Below, in pieces: positions 58,198 through 64,000 of a DNA stretch of 64,000 nucleotides. The notes under the pieces are model-generated. The model was not told the DNA's origin. It searched no databases and worked only from the letters and a program-made list of their open reading frames with translations. Numbering within the stretch: the stretch's first letter is position 1; every line of letters starts with the position of its first letter. The position numbers and the translations under genes were made by a program. Source of the DNA: CAIYOL01 sp964494805 (GTDB lineage: Bacteria; Planctomycetota; Phycisphaerae; Sedimentisphaerales; Anaerobacaceae); assembly GCA_964494805.1 (NCBI GenBank), contig CAZBST010000001.1:62001-126000 (forward strand), in the 5' to 3' direction.

Positions 58198-59484
58198 TTA
58201 CTCAAACAGAAAAGACCCGTATTGTGCCGTTGGGCCGAGGTCCTCGGCAATTCTGAGAAGTTGGTTATACTTGCAGATTCTGTCTGTCCTGCACGCTGAG
58301 CCGGTCTTGATTTGCCCGACGCCGGCAGCCACCGCCAAATCCGCAATTGTGGTATCTTCGGTTTCACCGCTGCGATGGCTTATCACTGCCGTCCAGCCAG
58401 CCCTCCTCGCCATATTGATTGCCTCGAACGTCTCTGTTAGTGTCCCTATCTGGTTGAGCTTTATCAGTATCGAATTGGCACAACCTAATTTTATGCCTTT
58501 GGCAAGACGCTCGGTATTGGTTACGAACAAATCGTCGCCGACCAACTGAATCTTGTCGCCAATTTTCTTGTTTAATTTTGTCCAGCCGGCCCAGTCGTCC
58601 TCGGCCAGTCCGTCCTCAATTGAAATAATGGGGTATTTATCAACCCACTTCGCCCAATGGTCAATTAGTGCGTCGCTGGATATTTTTTTCTTCGGTGCAG
58701 ACTTGAAGAATTTGTAGGATTTCATCTTGCTGTCGAACATCTCGCTTGCCGCCGGGTCAAGTGCAATAGCAATTTGCTTTCCTGCTTTGTATCCCGCCTT
58801 TTTGATTGCTTCGAGGATAACCTCGATTGCCTCATTGTTTGTCTTCAGTGACGGTGCAAACCCGCCTTCATCACCGACAGAGGTGTTATATCCTTTGCTT
58901 TTAAGCACGCTTTTGAGCGTATGAAAAACTTCTGCACCCATTCGCAGCGCCTCCGGGAAATTCTCCGCTCCAATCGGCATAACCATAAATTCCTGGAAAT
59001 CGACGTTATTGTCTGCGTGTTTTCCGCCGTTGAGTATATTCATCATCGGAACAGGTAGGATATTGGCGTTGCATCCGCCCAGATACCGATAGAACGGCAG
59101 CCCCGCCGAATTAGCGGCCGCCTTTGCAACCGCCAGGGACACGCCGAGTATCGCATTTGCCCCGAATTTACCTTTATTTTTTGTGTTGTCCATTTCTATC
59201 ATCAGCGCATCTATCTCTTCCTGGGCAAGTGCATCCATCCCGATAACTTCCGGTGCAATTTTTTCATTAACATTTTTCACCGCACCGATGGTGCCTTTAC
59301 CCATATACCGTTTGGACTTCGTATCGCGAAGTTCTATTGCCTCGTGTGCCCCTGTGCTCGCACCTGACGGCACTGCCGCCCGTCCGAAAGAGCCGTCATC
59401 TAACAATGCATCAACTTCAATGGTCGGATTGCCTCGGCTGTCGAGTATTTCCCTTGCCCTTATATCGATAATCGTTGTAAGCAT
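58198..59484 (-). CDS. eno: Enolase
   Basis: 428-residue glycolytic enzyme converting 2-phosphoglycerate to phosphoenolpyruvate. Signature pieces: AREILDSRGNPTIEVDALLD, VPSGASTGAHEAIELRD, NILNGGKHADNNVDFQEFMV, SIEDGLAEDDWAGW, LVGDDLFVTN, SILIKLNQIGTLTE and the C-terminal AVISHRSGETEDTTIADLAV. Complete with metal-binding Asp/Glu and catalytic Lys. The ATG at 59484 has AAGGA six bases upstream. A candidate promoter lies on the minus strand at 59540-59568. Confidence 0.97.
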   Translation of the reverse strand: MLTTIIDIRAREILDSRGNPTIEVDALLDDGSFGRAAVPSGASTGAHEAIELRDTKSKRYMGKGTIGAVKNVNEKIAPEVIGMDALAQEEIDALMIEMDNTKNKGKFGANAILGVSLAVAKAAANSAGLPFYRYLGGCNANILPVPMMNILNGGKHADNNVDFQEFMVMPIGAENFPEALRMGAEVFHTLKSVLKSKGYNTSVGDEGGFAPSLKTNNEAIEVILEAIKKAGYKAGKQIAIALDPAASEMFDSKMKSYKFFKSAPKKKISSDALIDHWAKWVDKYPIISIEDGLAEDDWAGWTKLNKKIGDKIQLVGDDLFVTNTERLAKGIKLGCANSILIKLNQIGTLTETFEAINMARRAGWTAVISHRSGETEDTTIADLAVAAGVGQIKTGSACRTDRICKYNQLLRIAEDLGPTAQYGSFLFE

Positions 59485-59539
59485 CTCACGTCCTTTCATT
59501 ATTCCCGTTCAAATTTCGTCTATTTGTTACTTCTGACGG

Positions 59540-59568
59540 AGCTTACCCATTTTTACCCCTCACGTCAA
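59540..59568 (-). promoter_or_regulatory. Possible eno promoter
   Basis: On the minus strand TTGACG (complement of 59563-59568), spacer 17, TAAGCT (complement of 59540-59545). The -35 is good and the -10 weak. Confidence 0.35.
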
Positions 59569-59788
59569 TATGCTGCTGCTTGTTTTTAGCAGTTCCAATG
59601 TGCATCTCGTGTGGGCTGATTCTCTCGAAGAGCTGTTTAGTGGCCGTTTTTTCTCTGCTGGTTCCGTGATTAATTTCACCTTGCAAGCTCGGCATCACCG
59701 TATTGTCCGGAAAAAATCTGTTTTACAAGCACAAAAAGACCCTTTTTATACCTGTTTTAAAAACCGCCGCAGCCAGCTGGCTTTTGCG

Positions 59789-59817
59789 TTGACAACCAAT
59801 CCGCAGACTGATATAAT
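59789..59817 (+). promoter_or_regulatory. Perfect consensus sigma-70 promoter
   Basis: TTGACA (59789-59794), exactly 17 bases, TATAAT (59812-59817). Both hexamers match consensus fully. Predicted start near G59825, about 155 bases before the lipoprotein ATG. Confidence 0.85.
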
Positions 59818-59824
59818 AGTTTTT

Positions 59825-59960
59825 GGCTTTGGAGGTAACGGCATTTGCCGTTTGGGTGATGTTAAGTGGTTCCTGGCCGCCCTTGGCGAGGTCTTGCTGG
59901 AGGCGGACTTTATGGGAGCCTGCGGAATAACCTTGGCGGGAAAGCACGCGAAGGTTTCCG
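59825..59960 (+). ncRNA. Candidate structured RNA or leader downstream of the consensus promoter
   Basis: The sequence after the promoter is G-rich and foldable: a local ACGGCA/TGCCGT hairpin (59838-59851), then an imperfect long stem in which AAG-GGTT and CC-GG-CCC of the 5' side face GGG-CC-GG and AACCTT on the 3' side (59864-59935). It has no long frame of its own and no terminator before the lipoprotein ribosome-binding site. It does not match SRP, tmRNA, RNase P or known c-di-AMP riboswitch cores by eye. The sequence GCCTGCGG on the 3' side recalls 6S RNA; unproven. Confidence 0.35.
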
Positions 59961-59980
59961 ATTTTCAGAAGGAAATAACA

Positions 59981-60277
59981 ATGAAAAACGCTTTCGTTCG
60001 GACGATTGTTGGTGTCGTCGGGGGCGCCAAACGCACATCTTTTTTGTTATTGGCGGTTCTTTTGTGTATTTTGGTTTTCTGGCTTGGTGGCTGCTCTTTT
60101 TTTGAGCAGCCGGGCGAAACTGCAGCTGAGGGCCATAGAAGGCATTTGCGCAATCTTTCTATTAACCAGCAGAATTTGATGTCCGACATCGACAGGGCTT
60201 TGCTTATGGATAAACCAAGCAAGCTCTCCGACAAGAGGATACCGCCGGATATCGGCACCCCAGGTGTTGACGATTAG
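59981..60277 (+). CDS. Small putative lipoprotein
   Basis: 98-residue protein with a long basic and hydrophobic leader (KRTSFLLLAVLLCILVFWLG) ending in a lipobox-like LGGC, then a short hydrophilic tail (NLSINQQNLMSDIDRALLMD). The ATG at 59981 follows AGAAGGA; the frame extends upstream to 59570 without a stop, but that part overlaps the promoter and leader and is not taken as coding. It precedes cdaA by 68 bases, so may be in the same transcript. Function unknown. Confidence 0.6.
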   Translation: MKNAFVRTIVGVVGGAKRTSFLLLAVLLCILVFWLGGCSFFEQPGETAAEGHRRHLRNLSINQQNLMSDIDRALLMDKPSKLSDKRIPPDIGTPGVDD

Positions 60278-60345
60278 CAGTTGTATGGACAAGGAAGCCC
60301 AAACGCCTTTTACTGCGTTTGGCGACATTCAAAGGGATTTGATTT

Positions 60346-61206
60346 GTGGAAACGCTCATCGATTACTTCAGACGAGTCGGGGGGTATGATTGGTGGGTCG
60401 TTGCTATTGAGTTGTTTCTTATCGGCTTGGTAGTTTATTGGGCCGTCGATTTCCTCGAAGGAACCCGTGGAGAAAGGTTGTTCCGCGGCGTTATATTCAT
60501 CCTCATCGCAGGCTTTCTCATCTTAAAGCTGGTTGTCGGCCGATTTGCTTTCGAACGCCTGCAATATCTCTACAACGGCTTTTTGATTGCTGTCTTGATT
60601 ATTGCCGTCGCTGCATTTCAGCCGGAAATCAGAGGCGCTCTTATACGAATAGGGCGTACCAGTTTTCTGAGAGGCTCATCCCATCTGTTATCGAGAACTG
60701 CAGAGGAGATAATCACCGCCGTAACTGAGCTTGCCGCCGCCAAAACCGGTGCTATTATTGTTATTGAGAAGAAAGTGGCACTGGGAGAATTTATAGAAAC
60801 GGGCATCGAAATCGACGCAATAGTTACATCTGAACTGCTCAAAACCATTTTTTACCCCGGTACCCCGCTTCATGATATGGCCGTTATAATCCAGGGCGAC
60901 AGAGCTGTGGCTGCCGGAGTGCAGTTGCCGTTGGCTGAAGCTGGCAGTATAAATGGTGTTGAGCTTGGCTCCCGGCACCGCGCTGCCATTGGCATAACTA
61001 CCGGCTCGGACGCTATCTGCTTAGTAGTAAGTGAGGAAACCGGAACCATCTCGCTTGCACAGAACGGATTGCTGACCAGGGAAATCAGCGAATCCGAGCT
61101 AAGAAAGCACTTAATCAGCGCGATGGACGAAATGGTCCCGGTTGTTGAGAGGTTCTGGAGATTGCCCAGAAGAAGTAATAATCGAAAACAGGAAGATGTT
61201 GTATAG
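60346..61206 (+). CDS. cdaA: Diadenylate cyclase (CdaA type)
   Basis: Makes c-di-AMP from two ATP. The 286-residue protein has three N-terminal membrane helices (about 17-95; VVAIELFLIGLVVYWAVDFL, GVIFILIAGFLILKLVVG and GFLIAVLIIAVAAFQPEIRG) and a DAC domain (about 105-270) with TPLHDMAVII (177-179 DMA in place of DGA), GSRHRAAIG (RHR at 210-212) and VVSEETGTISLAQNG. The GTG at 60346 is preceded by AAAGGGA. Followed by a YbbR-domain gene as in Bacillus cdaA-cdaR. Confidence 0.92.
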   Translation: METLIDYFRRVGGYDWWVVAIELFLIGLVVYWAVDFLEGTRGERLFRGVIFILIAGFLILKLVVGRFAFERLQYLYNGFLIAVLIIAVAAFQPEIRGALIRIGRTSFLRGSSHLLSRTAEEIITAVTELAAAKTGAIIVIEKKVALGEFIETGIEIDAIVTSELLKTIFYPGTPLHDMAVIIQGDRAVAAGVQLPLAEAGSINGVELGSRHRAAIGITTGSDAICLVVSEETGTISLAQNGLLTREISESELRKHLISAMDEMVPVVERFWRLPRRSNNRKQEDVV

Positions 61207-61284
61207 TACCTGTTCTTAAGGACGCCGAATATCTTTTATTGTCTTTGGTAGCTCGTCAAATTTGTCCCGAGCGAGGTCGAGGGA

Positions 61285-62322
61285 ATGGTAAAAAAAGTCA
61301 AATACGGCAAGATACTGGTTGTTATTTTCATAACAGTCTTGATTTGGGTCTGGGCGGACCTTGCCTTGGATGAAGTATTCTCTGTCTCCAGCGTTAATAT
61401 AACTGCCAAATCCACTAATCCAGGCCTCTGGGTAAGTTTCAACGACAAATCATCTGCCTTTATCGACAAAATAGTTCTTAAGGGGCCGGCGTCGAGGATT
61501 GCCGATGTAAAGCGAAAACTAAAAGATGGCTCACTTGTTCTTGAATTCTTTTTGGACCCCGGGCAGACCGAAACAATCGCAAGTCCCGGCGAATACACCC
61601 TGCCTCTGTTGACCTTCCTGCGACAAAGCGACCAGATAAAAAAACTTGGCCTTACAGTCGAATCCTGCGAGCCGCAGTCCCTATCGGTAAAGGTTGTTGG
61701 GCTTGATAAAAAGCTGCTGGCTATAAAGTGTATCGACGAAGCGCAGAACGCCATAAAAGCTGCAGTTATTGAGCCGAAACAGCTCGATGCGTTTGTGCCC
61801 AAAGACTGGAGCGGCGAAAAGCTCGTTGCAAACGTTCAGTTGACTCGCAGGGAAATCGACCAGGCCAGATTGTCGACTGTTGAAAAAACTCCTTTCATCG
61901 AGTTGGCTGCAGGACAAATCAGAGAGCTGCAAGGAACCGTGAAAATCAAAATGCCGCCCGAGGAAGATCTGCTCGCCGACTATACTATAACAACTGCAAG
62001 ACTGCGCTTTTCCTTAAGCCCCAACATCCAGGGAAAATACAAGGTCGTGGTAGACAATCTCGACGAAGTGATACGTACTATTACCATCAGGGCCACCGCA
62101 GATGCAAAACGGGCCTACGAAAAAATGCCTTATCAGGTCACCTTGGAAATTGACGATGAGGACGCCGGGGCCACCGAACCTCTAAGAAGAGTTCTTATTT
62201 ACAACTTCCCCGATGAATACCTTCGCAAAGACGATATCCGCCTTAATCAGCAGCCGGTTACGGCTCGATTTAAGTTGATACCTCTGCCTGCCGCCGAAAC
62301 CCCACCGGGCGCAGGTAAATAG
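61285..62322 (+). CDS. YbbR-domain protein (CdaR-like)
   Basis: 345-residue single-pass membrane protein: a short basic start, one membrane helix (ILVVIFITVLIWVWADLAL) and a long exported beta-rich part with YbbR-like repeats (for example AKSTNPGLWVSFNDKSSAFI and RLRFSLSPNIQGKYKVVVDN). In Firmicutes CdaR modulates CdaA. The gene follows cdaA by 78 bases. The sequence match is weak; gene order supports the call. Confidence 0.75.
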   Translation: MVKKVKYGKILVVIFITVLIWVWADLALDEVFSVSSVNITAKSTNPGLWVSFNDKSSAFIDKIVLKGPASRIADVKRKLKDGSLVLEFFLDPGQTETIASPGEYTLPLLTFLRQSDQIKKLGLTVESCEPQSLSVKVVGLDKKLLAIKCIDEAQNAIKAAVIEPKQLDAFVPKDWSGEKLVANVQLTRREIDQARLSTVEKTPFIELAAGQIRELQGTVKIKMPPEEDLLADYTITTARLRFSLSPNIQGKYKVVVDNLDEVIRTITIRATADAKRAYEKMPYQVTLEIDDEDAGATEPLRRVLIYNFPDEYLRKDDIRLNQQPVTARFKLIPLPAAETPPGAGK

Positions 62323-62357
62323 ACTGTGGCGACTTTATCCGACACACCTTGGGCGGA

Positions 62358-63989
62358 TTAAGCAAAAATTACTTTCTTTATAGTTTTGTAGGCCTCAACA
62401 ATCAAAACTATCGCCAGCAGCAGCAGCACAGCCGCAATAATCCCAACCGCCGAAAATCTGTACCTTAACAACAGCAACACTAAAGCCCAGACGGTCACTA
62501 TATTCATAAAAAACATCGGGCCGATAATGAACCCGAGTTTCTTTCCGCTTTTCTTCAGCCATACTACAATCACCAGTGCTACCAGACCGGCCAGAAGCTG
62601 ATTGCTTGCGCCGAAGACAGGCCAAATTGCTTTCCAGGCAGGTATCGGATTGCCGTTGGCGTCCTTGAGATTGATTAAGACGAATATAGTCGGTAATGTT
62701 AATGTCGCCAGCGTCGAAAGATAGCGGCTAAAAGCTCCCTTGAGGTTGAAAAACTCTTCGAAAATATATCGGCCTAATCTCGTCGCCGTATCCAGGGTTG
62801 TAAGAATAAAGGCCGAAAGCGCCAGCAGGCCGAAGGAAAATCCTAACTCCCGCGGCACTCCAACCGCCGACAGAAAATTACCGATGCCTCTGCCGTAAAT
62901 GACCAATGGCGCTTCTTTTGTAAGTGCGTCACCCCTCGGCAGCATAACCACCGTCGCCAGGGCTATCACAGCTACAACTCCTTCCAGCAGCATTCCGCCG
63001 TAACCGATGGCTCTTCCATCCGTCTCCTTGTTAAGCTGTTTCGAGCTCGTCCCTGATGCCACGATAGAATGAAAACCTGAGCACGCACCGCACGCGACGG
63101 TAACAAACAGAATGGGAAATAATGTCCCTGTTTGTGGAACGCTCCAGGCCGTAAATGCCGGGTAATGAATGCTGAATCCGCCGATAATTATACCCACAAA
63201 ACCGCTCAGGACAGAAGCATACAAAAGATAAGAAGATAAATAATCTCTCGGCTGTAGCAATATCCATACGGGTGTCGTCGAGGCAATAAAGCAATAAATA
63301 ATTAAAATCAGCGCCCAGGTCTTTTGTGGTTCTATGGCCATAATATTAGCAAGCTTATCCGTTGAAATGGGCATCTTATGACCCACCCATACCGCAGCAA
63401 ATATCAGCGGAACAAATATCAAAGAGGCTCGCAGCACCCCCATCTTCAGCTTGTTCAAAGACAGCCCGAAAAGGATAGCCAGAAAGATAAACAATATCGA
63501 AGAGCTGGCAACGCCGCCGTCCTCGACGAATGTTGCTGCCGTCAGGTCGGCAAAAACCGACAAAACATACACCAGCGTCAGCCAGATAAAGGCCAGAAGA
63601 AGTCTGTAAGCTGTAGGGGACATATACTGCTTGGCTATCTCCGCAATCGACCGGGCGCTGTGCCGGATTGAAGCTATCAGAGCGGAAAAATCAATTACCG
63701 CCCCCACAAAGATCGTCCCCAAAATTATCCACAGCAAAACAGGGACCCATCCGAAGGCAAGTGCGGCAATAATCGGCCCTACTACTGGCGCCGCCCCGGC
63801 TATGGAGGAAAAGTGATGGCCAAGCAGGACCGCCTTATGTGCTGGAACCCGGTCTACGCCGTCATAATCTGTGTGGCTGGGTGTCGGCCTGTTGTCGTCT
63901 AACTCATACCGTTTTACTAAAAACCTTCCATAAACAACATACGCTGACAAAAACAAAACCGTCGCCGCGAATAAAAGAAAAATCAACAT
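62358..63989 (-). CDS. cstA: Carbon starvation protein CstA (peptide/pyruvate transporter family)
   Basis: 543-residue integral membrane protein with about 15 helices. Typical CstA elements: VPAHKAVLLGHHFSSIAGAA and PVVGPIIAALAFGWVPVLLW near the N-terminus, GAVIDFSALIASIRHSARSI, VACGACSGFHSIVASGTSSK, and LALSAFILTTLDTATRLGR-like sequence in the middle. The first ATG at 63989 follows GGGAG near the window edge, so the gene is complete. In other bacteria the family imports peptides or pyruvate under carbon limitation. Confidence 0.93.
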   Translation of the reverse strand: MLIFLLFAATVLFLSAYVVYGRFLVKRYELDDNRPTPSHTDYDGVDRVPAHKAVLLGHHFSSIAGAAPVVGPIIAALAFGWVPVLLWIILGTIFVGAVIDFSALIASIRHSARSIAEIAKQYMSPTAYRLLLAFIWLTLVYVLSVFADLTAATFVEDGGVASSSILFIFLAILFGLSLNKLKMGVLRASLIFVPLIFAAVWVGHKMPISTDKLANIMAIEPQKTWALILIIYCFIASTTPVWILLQPRDYLSSYLLYASVLSGFVGIIIGGFSIHYPAFTAWSVPQTGTLFPILFVTVACGACSGFHSIVASGTSSKQLNKETDGRAIGYGGMLLEGVVAVIALATVVMLPRGDALTKEAPLVIYGRGIGNFLSAVGVPRELGFSFGLLALSAFILTTLDTATRLGRYIFEEFFNLKGAFSRYLSTLATLTLPTIFVLINLKDANGNPIPAWKAIWPVFGASNQLLAGLVALVIVVWLKKSGKKLGFIIGPMFFMNIVTVWALVLLLLRYRFSAVGIIAAVLLLLAIVLIVEAYKTIKKVIFA

Positions 63990-64000
63990 ATAACGCTCCC

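Noticed and set aside
59825..59960. SRP RNA, tmRNA, RNase P RNA or ydaO-type riboswitch
   Set aside because: None of the conserved cores (for example GGAAG-AGCAGCC of SRP, the tRNA-like ends of tmRNA, or the ydaO cores) is present; only a vague 6S-like feature remains.
59570..59980. Upstream extension of the lipoprotein reading frame
   Set aside because: It is open but overlaps a perfect promoter and a foldable leader; the ATG at 59981 has the only good ribosome-binding site.
1..64000. CRISPR array, rRNA genes, insertion sequence or transposase
   Set aside because: No regularly spaced repeats of CRISPR type, no rRNA sequence and no transposase motif were seen on either strand.

Overview
The window looks like chromosomal DNA of an anaerobic planctomycete of the Phycisphaerae / Sedimentisphaerales type, probably from a metagenome assembly. 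This is inference from gene content: secreted proteins ending in dockerin-like repeats with the recurring 'D-x-D-G-x-V-D-F ... YWL' pattern, a PEP-CTERM protein, a pseudopilin beginning GFTLIELLVAISIISLLLG, a CE15 glucuronoyl esterase, and a Ni-CO dehydrogenase plus formate dehydrogenase gene set.

Layout. 1-4.1 kb: CO dehydrogenase locus (cooF, NAD(P)H oxidoreductase and the start of cooS on the minus strand; a DUF3786 protein and cooC on the plus strand). 4.2-13 kb: molybdenum/formate locus (63-aa Cys-rich protein, ModE-like regulator, NTPase, MobB-MobA fusion, formate dehydrogenase catalytic subunit and two electron-transfer subunits), interrupted by a pseudopilin, a dockerin protein and a membrane protein. 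13-16 kb: tRNA-Thr, a Memo-family protein with an unknown partner, purE, and a degenerate repeat-rich gap. 16.4-31.4 kb: large secreted proteins, a P-domain PEP-CTERM protein, a ParA ATPase fused to a glycogen-binding-like domain, a PfkB kinase and a PAS kinase / FixJ-type regulator pair.

26.4-35.1 kb is the most unusual part: an HTH protein, an ABC-type ATPase, a GNAT acetyltransferase, a ParB-like protein, a terminase-small-like protein and a complete-looking terminase large subunit, with no portal, capsid, tail or integrase gene. The ATPase and the acetyltransferase look like the two halves of a COG2401 protein, separated by a 3.5-kb esterase gene that has its own promoter. It is followed by intergenic DNA carrying two copies of a hairpin element, with a third related copy near 23.7 kb.

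35.8-64 kb is mostly housekeeping: aspS, a heme-binding-type histidine kinase, coaD, a QueD-like protein, mcsA-mcsB, dnaK with a sigma-54-like promoter, an amino-acid permease with an EIIA domain, mnmE, yidC, a phosphoesterase, lptB, def-fmt-rsmB, dnaA, eno, the c-di-AMP synthase pair cdaA / YbbR-domain protein, and cstA.

How the parts fit: CooS/CooF/FNOR and the Fdh complex would pass electrons from CO and formate to NAD(P) or ferredoxin, with the Mob genes providing the guanylated molybdopterin cofactor. The secreted CE15 esterase, metalloprotease and dockerin proteins point to degradation of plant-derived polymers. The intergenic DNA is rich in small hairpins and low-complexity repeats, some of which have entered coding sequence in frame (rsmB, yidC). 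All family calls were made by reading translations; no database search was run.
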